Assembly: GCF_000015265.1 (NCBI RefSeq)
Contig: NC_008699.1
Coordinates: 124,001 to 188,000, forward strand
Length of the DNA stretch: 64,000 nt
Direction: 5' to 3'
DNA from: Nocardioides sp. JS614
GTDB taxonomy: Bacteria > Actinomycetota > Actinomycetes > Propionibacteriales > Nocardioidaceae
In this document: one piece after another, positions 49,827-57,745 of the stretch
Layout of the letters: each line of letters starts with the position of its first letter
Numbering within the stretch: the first letter of the stretch is position 1
Notes under the pieces: generated by a model
Databases searched by the model: none
Seen by the model: the letters and a program-made list of their open reading frames with translations, nothing else
What the model was told of the DNA's origin: nothing
Translations under genes and position numbers: made by a program

Positions 49827-51029
49827 ATGGACCCGATCCGCAACCCGTACGCGCCCGGGGCGGGCCAGCGGCCGCCGGAGCTGGCCGGCCGCGACCGGGA
49901 GCTCGAGCAGTTCGAGGTCACGCTCGAGCGGGTGGCGGCCAACCGGCCGGAGCGGAGCATGGTGCTCTCCGGGCTGCGCGGGGTCGGCAAGACCGTGCTG
50001 CTCAACGCCCTGCGCGGCCAGGCGGTACGCCGGGCCTGGGGCACCGGCAAGATCGAGGCACGACCCGACCAGAGCGTCCGGCTGCCGGTCGCGCAGGCGG
50101 TGCACGCCGCGGTCCGCGAGGTCGCGCACCGGCACCGCGACCCGGACCGGGTCGATGCGGTCGCCGGTGTCCTGAAGAGCTTCGCGCTGCGCACCGGCGT
50201 CGACGAGCGCCGGGCCGCGGCGCGGGCCGGGGCCCGCTGGACCCCGCCGGTCGACGTACCCGCGACCCGGGGCCGCGCCGACTCCGGCGACCTCGAGCTC
50301 GACCTGGTCGAGCTGTTCACCGACGTCGCGACCCTGGCCGGCGACCTCGGCGTCGGCGTCGCCCTGTTCGTCGACGAGATGCAGGACGTCGCGCCGCCCG
50401 AGCTCGCGGCCGTGTGCGGCGCCTGCCACGAGATCAGCCAGCAGGGCGCCCCGCTGATCGTCGTCGGCGCCGGGCTGCCGCACCTGCCGGTCGCGCTGGC
50501 CGCGTCGAAGTCGTACGCCGAACGCCTGTTCCGCTACGTCTCGGTCGACCGGCTGCCCCGCCCGATGGCCGACCGCGCCTGGCGGGTCCCGGCCGGCAGC
50601 GAGGGCGTCACGTTCGAGGAGGCGGCCCTCGACGAGCTGTACCGGCTCACCGACGGCTACCCGTACTTCGTGCAGGCCTACGGCAAGGTCACCTGGGACG
50701 CCGCCGTCGGCTCCCCGATCCGGGTCGCCGACGTGCAGGCCGCAGCGCCCGAGGCCGAGGCGGAGCTGGCCGTCGGCTTCTTCGGCGCCCGCTACGACCG
50801 GGCGACCCCCGCCGAGCGGGACTACATGACCGCGATGGCCGACCTCGGCGCCGAGCACGGGGACGCCGCGGTCGCCACTGCCGACATCGCCCGGCACCTC
50901 GCCCGCAAGCCGCAGTCGCTCTCGCCCGCCCGTGACGGGCTGATCAAGAAGGGCCTGGTCTACTCCGCCGAGCGGGGGAGCGTCGCCTTCACGGTGCCGC
51001 ACTTCGGCAAGTTCCTGCGCTCGCGCTGA
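49827..51029 (+). CDS. AAA/Orc1-Cdc6-like ATP-binding protein
   Basis: The 400-residue ATPase has Walker A SGLRGVGKTVLLNAL (about 50), Walker B VALFVDEMQDV (about 177), a sensor-like VVGAGLPHLP and a C-terminal winged helix (TADIARHLARKPQSLSPARDGLIKKGLVYSA). This is the STAND/Orc1-like pattern of prokaryotic DNA-binding ATPases of unknown role. TACGGT lies 6 nt before the ATG (leaderless). A perfect 50-bp palindrome follows the stop by 12 nt. Confidence 0.87.
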   Translation: MDPIRNPYAPGAGQRPPELAGRDRELEQFEVTLERVAANRPERSMVLSGLRGVGKTVLLNALRGQAVRRAWGTGKIEARPDQSVRLPVAQAVHAAVREVAHRHRDPDRVDAVAGVLKSFALRTGVDERRAAARAGARWTPPVDVPATRGRADSGDLELDLVELFTDVATLAGDLGVGVALFVDEMQDVAPPELAAVCGACHEISQQGAPLIVVGAGLPHLPVALAASKSYAERLFRYVSVDRLPRPMADRAWRVPAGSEGVTFEEAALDELYRLTDGYPYFVQAYGKVTWDAAVGSPIRVADVQAAAPEAEAELAVGFFGARYDRATPAERDYMTAMADLGAEHGDAAVATADIARHLARKPQSLSPARDGLIKKGLVYSAERGSVAFTVPHFGKFLRSR

Positions 51030-51041
51030 CCGCCGGTGTTC

Positions 51042-51091
51042 GGGTCGTGTGCCTGAGGACGCGCCATGGCGCGTCCTCAGGCACACGACCC
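51042..51091. terminator. Perfect 50-bp palindrome
   Basis: GGGTCGTGTGCCTGAGGACG... to its exact complement, 25-bp arms with no loop (centre CCATGG). It lies 12 nt after the ATPase stop and 56 nt before the VOC gene. It could be a terminator, but zero-loop symmetry of this length is unusual for one. Confidence 0.7.
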
Positions 51092-51147
51092 ACCCCGCGC
51101 CGCCCGACCGCTGTCGCGAACAGCCCCTCTCCTGAGACGATCGGGCC

Positions 51148-51516
51148 GTGGACCTCGTCCAGATCGCGCAACGGGCCGACGACCTCGAGCGGGCGACCGC
51201 GTTCTACACACTGCTGCTCGGCAGCCCGCCGGTCGCGACCTACGAACCGCCGGGGCTGGTGTTCTTCGACCTCGGTGGCGTGCGGCTGCTGATCGAGCAC
51301 GGCGCGCCGAGCGCCACGGTGTACCTGCGCGTCGAGGACATCGACGCCGCCGTGGCGCAGGCCCGGGAGGCCGGGACCGAGGTCGCCTCCGAGCCGCACG
51401 TCATCTTCGCCCACGCCGACGACACCCTCGGCCCGCGGGGCACCGATGAGTGGCAGGCGTTCATCCGCGACTCCGAGGGCAACCTCGTGGGTCTGGTCGA
51501 GCACCGGCCCCGGTGA
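51148..51516 (+). CDS. VOC family protein (glyoxalase-like)
   Basis: The 122-residue vicinal-oxygen-chelate protein has DLVQIAQRADDLERATAFYTLLLGSPP, YLRVEDIDAAVAQAREAGTEV and AFIRDSEGNLVGLVEH. Metal ligands are not fully clear (first-strand ligand Gln/His unusual). Its substrate is unknown. The stop overlaps the next gene's GTG, so it is coupled to the phosphodiesterase. Confidence 0.88.
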   Translation: MDLVQIAQRADDLERATAFYTLLLGSPPVATYEPPGLVFFDLGGVRLLIEHGAPSATVYLRVEDIDAAVAQAREAGTEVASEPHVIFAHADDTLGPRGTDEWQAFIRDSEGNLVGLVEHRPR

Positions 51517-52310
51517 GGCCCCAGGTCGTCGCCCACCGCGGCGCCAGCTACGAGAACGCCGAGCACACCCTCGGCGCCTACATCGCCGCCCTCGACGCCG
51601 GCGCCGACGCCGTCGAGTGCGACGTCCGGCTGACCGCGGACGGCCACCTGGTGTGCGTGCACGACCGCGACCTGCGGCGTACGGCGCGGACCCGCGGCCT
51701 GGTCTCCACCATGGAGCTGGCCGAGCTCGACCAGCTCGACTTCGCCTCCTGGAAGAACCCGTGGGCCGACCTCGACGACGAGGCGCCCCTGCGCGACGAG
51801 CGGCTCGACCGGGTGCTCACGCTGCGCACCCTGCTCGAGACCATCGCCGACTACGACCGCCCGGTCGAGGTCGCGATCGAGACCAAGCACCCCACCCGGT
51901 ACGGCGGCCTCGTGGAGCGACGCCTGATCGAGCAGCTGCGCCGCTTCGGCTGGGACCGGCCGGGCGCACCGGTACGGGTGATGAGCTTCTCCTGGACCGC
52001 GCTGCAGCGGGTCGAGCGGTTGGCCCCGGGCGTCCGGCTCGTGATGCTCCTCGAGCACGCCCGGAACTGGCCGGCGCTGCGCCGTCTCGTCGGACCGGAC
52101 TGGCTGGTCGGCCCGGGCATCGACGAGCTCATGGATCACCGGCGGCTCGGGCCGCGGATCACCCGCAGCGGCCACGACCTGCACGTGTGGACCGTCAACA
52201 CGCCGGTCGAGCTGGACCTGTGCCTGGAGCTCGGGGTCAAGGCGGTGATCACCGACCGTCCGGCGTACGTGCGCGACCTGCTCGACCAGCGGGAGGCCGA
52301 CCCCGGATAG
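51513..52310 (+). CDS. Glycerophosphodiester phosphodiesterase
   Basis: It hydrolyses glycerophosphodiesters to glycerol-3-phosphate and an alcohol. The 265-residue TIM barrel begins VVAHRGASYENAEHTLGAYIAAL with catalytic His and Arg, then AVECDVRLTADGHLVCVHDRDL (Glu/Asp metal ligands and second His) and AIETKHPTRYGG. HVWTVNTPVELDLCLELGVKAVITDRP closes the fold. No signal peptide, so cytoplasmic. GTG start overlaps the VOC stop. Confidence 0.93.
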   Translation: MRPQVVAHRGASYENAEHTLGAYIAALDAGADAVECDVRLTADGHLVCVHDRDLRRTARTRGLVSTMELAELDQLDFASWKNPWADLDDEAPLRDERLDRVLTLRTLLETIADYDRPVEVAIETKHPTRYGGLVERRLIEQLRRFGWDRPGAPVRVMSFSWTALQRVERLAPGVRLVMLLEHARNWPALRRLVGPDWLVGPGIDELMDHRRLGPRITRSGHDLHVWTVNTPVELDLCLELGVKAVITDRPAYVRDLLDQREADPG

Positions 52311-52320
52311 CCTCTGCCGC

Positions 52321-53259
52321 ATGGCGAAGAAGTCCCGCACCAAGGCCCGCGACCACCAGCCCGCCTCCGGCGAGGTCGGACCGCGGCAGCCCTGCCCGTG
52401 CGGGTCCGGCAAGCGGTACAAGGCCTGCCACGGCGCGGCCGGCGGGGCCCCGGCTCCGTTCGTCAACCGGCCCTTCGAGGGGCTGCCCTCGGAGTGCGAC
52501 ATCGTCGCGATGCGCGAGCTGGTGCCAGCGGCCACCGCCCCGCTCACCCTCGTGGACCACGCGGACCGGACCGTGCAGCTGTGCACGTTGCTGCCGATGG
52601 CCGCGCCGGCGATGGTGCGCGACAGCGGGGAGATCTGGCTCGGGCTCCAGGTCCAGCACAACTTCGGCGACCCCGCACGCGACCTCGGCGCGGTGCTCGC
52701 CAAGGCGTTGACCGCGGACGCCGGCATCGTGGGTCTCACCGATCCGCCAGGTGAAGGCCCGCGGCTTCAGGACCTGGTCACTGGCGACCGGCTGGCGGTG
52801 ACGGTGCACGAGGGCTTCGAGTTCTGGATCGGCGACGTCGAGGAGAGTGAACGGGCCGGGATGGCGGCCGCGCTCGAGCAGGCCAACACCGCGGCCATGC
52901 CGACCGCCCGGCTGACCACCGTCGAGGCGGCGTACTGGACCGACGTCGGCACCAAGGAGCACCTGCGCTGGGTGCTGCCCGAGCCGGAGGACCGGCTGCT
53001 GGACGCGCTCGCGCGACTGCACGCCGCGGGGAACGACGGGCTGGTCGCGGGCTCCCGCTTCGTCGGCATGTTCCGGGCGCACGGGCTGCTCGCGCCGGTC
53101 TGGGACCTGCCGCTCGGCACCGGGCCCGAGCCGCTCGAGGAGCCGGCCGAGCGGTTTGCCGCCGACCTCGCGCAGGCGCTGGCCGACACCTCCGACCTCA
53201 CCGCCGACGAGCGGGCGGCACGATCCGGGCTCGCCAACCGCCAGGTCACCATCAGGTAA
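52321..53259 (+). CDS. DUF5926 family protein with SEC-C motif
   Basis: The 312-residue protein has an N-terminal SEC-C zinc motif (RQPCPCGSGKRYKACHG, about 22-38) and a long C-terminal domain typical of actinobacterial DUF5926 (PSECDIVAMRELVPAATAPLTLVDHADR...RWVLPEPEDRLLDALARLHAAG). SEC-C binds zinc and often the ribosome or SecB; here the role is unknown. ATG follows TAGCCT by 7 nt (leaderless). A hairpin follows, before the convergent ATP-grasp gene. Confidence 0.88.
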   Translation: MAKKSRTKARDHQPASGEVGPRQPCPCGSGKRYKACHGAAGGAPAPFVNRPFEGLPSECDIVAMRELVPAATAPLTLVDHADRTVQLCTLLPMAAPAMVRDSGEIWLGLQVQHNFGDPARDLGAVLAKALTADAGIVGLTDPPGEGPRLQDLVTGDRLAVTVHEGFEFWIGDVEESERAGMAAALEQANTAAMPTARLTTVEAAYWTDVGTKEHLRWVLPEPEDRLLDALARLHAAGNDGLVAGSRFVGMFRAHGLLAPVWDLPLGTGPEPLEEPAERFAADLAQALADTSDLTADERAARSGLANRQVTIR

Positions 53260-53342
53260 AAACTGGCCGCCGCGCAGATCGGTGGTGAGACCGCGGCGTG
53301 TGGGAGTTGTCTGCCCCCCGATCGGGACGTAGATTCGCAACG

Positions 53343-53380
53343 CTCGGTCGTTGTCGTGTCCCCCGTCGACAACGGCCGAG
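53343..53380. terminator. Hairpin between convergent DUF5926 and ATP-grasp genes
   Basis: CTCGGTCGTTGTCG (53343-53356) pairs with CGACAACGGCCGAG (53367-53380), 14 bp with a single T-G position, around a 10-nt loop. No T tract. It lies 84 nt after the DUF5926 stop and a few bases from the ATP-grasp stop, so it could serve both strands. Confidence 0.65.
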
Positions 53381-53385
53381 CCCTC

Positions 53386-54264
53386 TCATGTGACCAGCAC
53401 CGCCGCGAGTGCTGCCGCGAGCGCCTCGGCGTTGCCCGGCAGCAGGTCCAGGTAGAGGCCCGGCTCGATCAGCTCGACCTCGCTGACGACCAGCCGCCCG
53501 TGATGGTGCAGGAGGTCGACCCGGCCGTACGCCGGGGCGGGGCCGCAGTGCTCGCCGGCGACGGCGACCGCGCGCTCGGCGAGCGCGGCCGCCTCGGCGT
53601 CGAGGGGGACCGGCGTCGTGGTGCCGCCGTACTCCTCGTGGACCCGGACGTCGCCGGACGTCGCGACCTTGCGCAGCTGGGAGACCGCCCGCCCCGCGAA
53701 CACGAAGACCGACGCCTCGCCCTCGGTGCGGACCGATGTGACGAGCGGCTGCACCAGCCAGGGTCCCGCGGTCAACCCGGCGAGCCGGAGGTCGTCGCTC
53801 CGCTCGGCCACCACGACCCCGACGCCGGACGCGCCGACGCGCGGCTTCACCACGACCGTCCCGTGCTCGGCGAGCCCGTCGGCGAGGCCGGCCACCAGGC
53901 CGTCGGGCGGCACGTCCCTGGTGGGCACCACCGGCACGGCGTCGGCGAGATCCAGGAGATAGCGCTTGTCCGCGTTCCAGCGCAGCACGTCGGGAGCGTT
54001 CACCAGCCGCGTCGTCGCCGCCACCCGGTCGGCCCACGCGAGGAACTCGGGCAGCCGGCGGTGGTAGTCCCAGGTGGAGCGGACGACGACGGCGTCCGCG
54101 CGCGACCAGTCCACCTCGGGATCGGTCCACACCGCCCACCGGGCCTCGATCCCGAGGCGGGCGAGCTCCCGGGGCAGCAGGTCACCGCCGTCCTCGCCCT
54201 GGGGCAGGAGCTCGAAGGTCGCGAGCAGCACGTTCTCCACCAGGCCATCCTGGTGCAGGCTCAC
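53386..54264 (-). CDS. ATP-grasp family protein
   Basis: This 292-residue protein has the ATP-grasp pattern: NAPDVLRWNADKRYLLDL, GTVVVKPRVGASGVGVVVAER (glycine-rich loop), PWLVQPLVTSVRTEGEASVFVFAG and VSEVELIEPGLYLDLLPGN with metal-binding Glu residues. It resembles RimK/glutathione-synthase-like ligases of unknown substrate found in Actinobacteria. The GTG start overlaps the cyclase stop by four bases, so it is third in the cNMP-sensor/cyclase operon. Confidence 0.87.
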   Translation of the reverse strand: MSLHQDGLVENVLLATFELLPQGEDGGDLLPRELARLGIEARWAVWTDPEVDWSRADAVVVRSTWDYHRRLPEFLAWADRVAATTRLVNAPDVLRWNADKRYLLDLADAVPVVPTRDVPPDGLVAGLADGLAEHGTVVVKPRVGASGVGVVVAERSDDLRLAGLTAGPWLVQPLVTSVRTEGEASVFVFAGRAVSQLRKVATSGDVRVHEEYGGTTTPVPLDAEAAALAERAVAVAGEHCGPAPAYGRVDLLHHHGRLVVSEVELIEPGLYLDLLPGNAEALAAALAAVLVT

Positions 54265-55376
54265 TCCCGTGTCGGCAAGGGGAGCCGGCGCAGCACCCAG
54301 GGCTGCAGGCGGGAGTAGCCCTTGACCGAGGCCCGGCGCATCCTGCGGAAGGTGTACGGCGCCCCAGCGCCGGCCTCGTCCCCGGAATCGCTTCCGGTCC
54401 CGTCGCCGGCGTCGTCGCGCTCGGTGCCGGTCTCGTCGACGGGGTCCGCTCCGGCGCTGCCCTCGTCGCCGCTGTCGTCGCTGCCCTGGTCGCTGGCCTG
54501 GTCGCTGGCCTGGTCGCTGTCGTCGGCGCGGCCGGTGAGCGCCGCGTAGCAGCCGTCATCGACCAGCACGGTGCCCGGCCGCGCGAGCGAGGTGAGCCGG
54601 GCGGCGACGTTGACGGTCGGCCCGAACACGTCGCCGAGCCGGCTGACGACGTCGCCGTACGCGATGCCGGCCCGCACCGCCGGGAACGGGTCGGCCTCGT
54701 CCGACCCCCGGGCGGTGAGCCGCAGCGCGGCCTCCGCGGCGTCGGCGGCCCGGTCGGCGACGAACAGGACCTCGTCGCCGATCGTCTTGATGATCCGGCC
54801 GCCGTGGTCGACCACGACTCCTGTCGCAGCGTCCTCGAACTGCTCGAGCCAGCCGACCAGCTCGGCCTGGTCGAGGGCCTTGCTGCGCGAGGTGTAGCCG
54901 ACGATGTCGACGAAGCACACCGCCAGCGGGCTGACCGGAGCGGCGGCCGACTCCGCGGCCAGGGCGCGGCCCGTGGCGCTGGCCAGGTGGCGCCGCCACA
55001 CGTAGCTCTGCAGCGCCTCCACCCGCGGCAGCACCGACTCGGCGAGCTCCGTGAGCCGGCGGCCCGGATCGGCGTCGGCGACGGCGATGTCCGCGAGCAA
55101 GCTGGTCTGCCACTCGGCGAGCCGGGCGTAGCTGCGGCCCCAGGTGCGCACGAGCGCCGCCTGCGAGTCGGGTCCGAGGATGCCCAGTTCGATCAGCTCG
55201 CGGGTCAGCCGCAGCGCCTCGACGTCGGCCTCGGTGAACGCGAGGTCGTCGGGCGCGGTGCGCGCGAACCCGAGCAGCCGCCAGAGCTGCTCGGCCACCT
55301 CGATCGGGAGGCCGGCCCGCTCGGCGACCTCGCCGCGGGTCAGGTGGGGGAGGGCCCCGAGGAGCAGCTCCTCCAC
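54261..55376 (-). CDS. Adenylate/guanylate cyclase domain protein
   Basis: The 371-residue class III cyclase has an N-terminal regulatory region (about 1-135: a winged-helix-like RGEVAERAGLPIEVAEQLWRLLGFAR and helices) and a catalytic domain: VCFVDIVGYTSRSKAL (metal Asp), GGRIIKTIGDEVLFVAD (second metal Asp and Lys-Asp), FGPTVNVAARLTSLARPG (transition-state Asn-Arg). An acidic low-complexity insert of about 50 residues (SDQASDQASDQGSDD...) precedes the last helix block. Key residues look intact. The GTG start lies 53 nt after the cNMP-binding gene. Confidence 0.88.
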   Translation of the reverse strand: MEELLLGALPHLTRGEVAERAGLPIEVAEQLWRLLGFARTAPDDLAFTEADVEALRLTRELIELGILGPDSQAALVRTWGRSYARLAEWQTSLLADIAVADADPGRRLTELAESVLPRVEALQSYVWRRHLASATGRALAAESAAAPVSPLAVCFVDIVGYTSRSKALDQAELVGWLEQFEDAATGVVVDHGGRIIKTIGDEVLFVADRAADAAEAALRLTARGSDEADPFPAVRAGIAYGDVVSRLGDVFGPTVNVAARLTSLARPGTVLVDDGCYAALTGRADDSDQASDQASDQGSDDSGDEGSAGADPVDETGTERDDAGDGTGSDSGDEAGAGAPYTFRRMRRASVKGYSRLQPWVLRRLPLPTRE

Positions 55377-55429
55377 CGTCTCCTCGGCCCCGGCCAGGGC
55401 CGCGGGCCGGTCGGGTGGACGCTGCTCGG

Positions 55430-55804
55430 TCAGTTTCGGCCGAACCGTTCCACCGCGACGGCCTCGAGGGCGGTCTTGAAGGCGGGCATCTCGGCGCAGA
55501 GCCGGCGTACCGCCTCGTCGGTGAAGTGGATCAGCTCCAACGGCGTGAGGGCGACGATCGACGCCGTGCGCAGCGAGTGGTTGACGATCGCGGCCTCGCC
55601 GACGATCTCGCCGGCACCCAGCTGGGCGATCTCCTCGCCGCGGTGGCGCACCGAGACCGTGCCGTCCAGGATGATGTACGCCTTGTCGGCCGGCGTCTTC
55701 TCCCAGATCGGCGACCAGCCCTCCGGGACGTGGACGCGGGTGCCCGCCGCAGCGATGCGCGCGATCTCCTCGGGCGCGAACGCGTCGTAGAACGACTCAG
55801 CCAT
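55430..55804 (-). CDS. Cyclic nucleotide-binding domain protein
   Basis: The 124-residue stand-alone cNMP domain (CRP fold) has IWEKTPADKAYIILDGTVSVRHRGEEIAQLGAGEIVGEAAIVNHSLRTASIVALTP, with the phosphate-binding cassette GEIVGEAAI..RTASIVA (Arg and Ser contacts). There is no DNA-binding domain, so it is a sensor or regulator rather than a CRP transcription factor. It heads an operon with a cyclase and an ATP-grasp protein; it may relay the cyclase product. GGCGGAG precedes the ATG. Confidence 0.9.
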   Translation of the reverse strand: MAESFYDAFAPEEIARIAAAGTRVHVPEGWSPIWEKTPADKAYIILDGTVSVRHRGEEIAQLGAGEIVGEAAIVNHSLRTASIVALTPLELIHFTDEAVRRLCAEMPAFKTALEAVAVERFGRN

Positions 55805-55840
55805 GTCTCCGCCTCTCGCGGTTGGTCCTCCCCGGGGCGG

Positions 55841-55869
55841 ATCCTTCCCGAGCGCGGGCTCGCTGTAAA
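55841..55869 (-). promoter_or_regulatory. Candidate promoter of the cNMP-sensor operon
   Basis: On the minus strand TTTACA (complement of 55864-55869) and AAGGAT (complement of 55841-55846) are separated by 17 nt. The -10 would sit 36 nt before the ATG at 55804. Spacing is ideal but the -10 is not consensus. Confidence 0.35.
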
Positions 55870-55898
55870 CGGCTGGCGGGTCGACACCCCAGCCGCGG

Positions 55899-57122
55899 TC
55901 AGCCCGCGGGCAGCGGCTCGCGGGCGATCGGGCAGCTCATGCAGCGCGGGCCGCCACGGCCCGAGCCGAGCTCGGAGCCGGCGATGCGGACCACCTCGAT
56001 GCCGGCCTCCTCGAGGCGGTCGTTGGTCTCGTCGTTGCGCTCGTAGGCGACCGCCACGCGCGGCGCGAGCGCCAAGGTGTTGTTGCCGTCGTCCCACTGC
56101 TCGCGCTCGGCGGTGACCGGGTCGAGGCCGGTGTCGATCTGGTGGAGGGTGTCGATCCCCATCGCCTTGGCGGCCGCGACCAGGAACGGCTCGGGTCCGG
56201 CGACCGCGAGGACCAGGTCGTGGTCGTCGTCGGCGCGCTCGGCGAGGGTGACGGCGTACGCCTGCAGGGAGTCGGCGATGTTGGGGTACATCACGATCTT
56301 GTCGACGTCGACCATCGTGCACACGGTGTCGAGGTGCATGGTCGCGCGCTCCTGGGCGATCGGTACGGCGAGCACCGTGTGCGCGAGGTCCGCGTGGAAG
56401 ACCTGGCGGGCGAACCGCTCCGCGCCCGCGGGGGTGGTCCGCTCGCCGACGCCGACGGCGATCACGCCGGGGGCGAGCAGCAGCACGTCGCCGCCCTCGA
56501 CGTGCTCGTGGTGCCAACCGTGGATCTTGCGGGTGCCCTGGAACCGGGGGTGCTCGGTGTAGATCAGCTCGGTGAGCTGGGTCTCCCGGGCGCGGGCGGG
56601 CATCGCCAGCGAGGTGACCGCGACCCGGTCCCGGACCCAGACCGAGGAGTCGCGCGTGAACAGGAGGTTGGGCAGCGGGTCGATCAGGAAGTCGTCGCGG
56701 GCCAGCAGCGAGGTGACCAGGCCTCGGCCGCCGCGGACCTCGTCGTTGCGGATCCCGGCGGTGAGGTAGCCGGTCAGCTCCGCGGGTGCGGCGTCGTGGA
56801 GGAACCCGGTGAGGTAGCCGCGCATGGTGTCGCCGAGGTGCAGGCCCGCGAGCGCCGTCGTGATCGCGTGCTCGCGGGCGGTGTCGCTCGCGAACGTCTC
56901 GGTCAACAGGTCGGTGAGGTAGAGCACCTCCACGTCCCGCGCCCGCAGCGCCTCGGCGAACGCGTCGTGCTCCTCCTGGGCCCGGCTGACCCACGGGATG
57001 CCGTCGAAGAGCAGCCGGTCGTTGTTGCGGGGGGTCAGCCGCTTGAGCTCGTTGCCGGGCCGGTGCAGCATCACCGTCTGGAGCGTGCCGACCTCGCTGT
57101 CGGCGCCGTGCGGAGAAGCCAT
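55899..57122 (-). CDS. arcA: Arginine deiminase
   Basis: It converts arginine to citrulline and ammonia, the first step of the arginine deiminase pathway. The 407-residue protein has VMLHRPGNELKRLTP, NLLFTRDSSVWV (catalytic Asp), EGGDVLLLAPGVIAVG (Glu/His region), ATMHLDTVCTMVDVD (catalytic His) and RCMSCPI (catalytic Cys near residue 398). No arcB/arcC in the window. The ATG follows TAGAGT by 7 nt, within a 13-bp tandem duplication. Confidence 0.95.
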   Translation of the reverse strand: MASPHGADSEVGTLQTVMLHRPGNELKRLTPRNNDRLLFDGIPWVSRAQEEHDAFAEALRARDVEVLYLTDLLTETFASDTAREHAITTALAGLHLGDTMRGYLTGFLHDAAPAELTGYLTAGIRNDEVRGGRGLVTSLLARDDFLIDPLPNLLFTRDSSVWVRDRVAVTSLAMPARARETQLTELIYTEHPRFQGTRKIHGWHHEHVEGGDVLLLAPGVIAVGVGERTTPAGAERFARQVFHADLAHTVLAVPIAQERATMHLDTVCTMVDVDKIVMYPNIADSLQAYAVTLAERADDDHDLVLAVAGPEPFLVAAAKAMGIDTLHQIDTGLDPVTAEREQWDDGNNTLALAPRVAVAYERNDETNDRLEEAGIEVVRIAGSELGSGRGGPRCMSCPIAREPLPAG

Positions 57123-57148
57123 GGCCCAGACTCTAGGCCCAGACTCTA
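57123..57148 (-). promoter_or_regulatory. Tandemly duplicated arcA leaderless promoter
   Basis: GGCCCAGACTCTA occurs twice without a gap (57123-57135, 57136-57148). On the minus strand each copy gives TAGAGT then CTGGGCC. The copy next to the gene is 7 nt from the ATG; the other would initiate about 13 nt further upstream. Confidence 0.55.
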
Positions 57149-57154
57149 GTTACC

Positions 57155-57745
57155 TCAGGCCAGCAGGTCGTAAGCCGTGAAGGTCGCCAGGGTCAGGCAG
57201 ACCGCCGCACCGACGTAGTGCAGCACGTGCAGGGATATGAAGCGCTGGAGCTGGCGCCCGGCCAGGACGGCCAGGCCACTGACGACCAGGAGCGCGCCGA
57301 GGGCCCCGGCGTACACCGAGAACGGCTGCTCGTACTTCGCGACCAGGGAGATCGTGAGCAGCTGGGACAGGTCGCCCCACTCGGCGGCGAAGAGCACCAG
57401 GAAGCTGGCGACCACCGCCTGCAGGCCGTGCCTGTCGCGCGTGGGTGCCGGGGTGTCCTCGGCGGCGGCCTGCTGGTGCCCGCGGCCCTCTCGGACCAGG
57501 ATCACCGCTCCGGCCAGGAACATCAGGGCCGCCCCGGCACGGACCGCGTCGTCGGGCAGGAACGACACCGCATGGCCGAGCAGCACCGCCACCGTCGTCT
57601 GGACGGCGAAGGCGAGGCCGACGCCGAGCCAGACCAGGATCGGGCGGTACCGGGTGGCCAGCACCAGCGTCGCGAGGAACGTCTTGTCGGGCAGCTCGAC
57701 CACGAAGATGGCGAGGAAGGTGAGGCCGATGACGACCGGGTCCAT
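57155..57745 (-). CDS. TMEM165/GDT1 family (UPF0016) cation transporter
   Basis: The 196-residue, six-helix protein has the two family motifs: VVELPDKTFLATLV (E-x-x-D-K-T) in helix 1 region and FAAEWGDLSQLLT (E-x-G-D-x-S) in the second repeat. GDT1-type proteins move Mn2+ (or Ca2+). Its ATG overlaps the larC stop (TGATG), so it is translationally coupled to the Ni-pincer genes. LarC uses Mn2+/Mg2+ and CTP, so a manganese or nickel role is plausible but inferred. Confidence 0.9.
   Translation of the reverse strand: MDPVVIGLTFLAIFVVELPDKTFLATLVLATRYRPILVWLGVGLAFAVQTTVAVLLGHAVSFLPDDAVRAGAALMFLAGAVILVREGRGHQQAAAEDTPAPTRDRHGLQAVVASFLVLFAAEWGDLSQLLTISLVAKYEQPFSVYAGALGALLVVSGLAVLAGRQLQRFISLHVLHYVGAAVCLTLATFTAYDLLA

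Noticed and set aside
53386..54264. ATP-grasp gene as glutathione synthetase or RimK
   Set aside because: Only the general ATP-grasp pattern is visible. Substrate-specific motifs of either enzyme could not be recognised.
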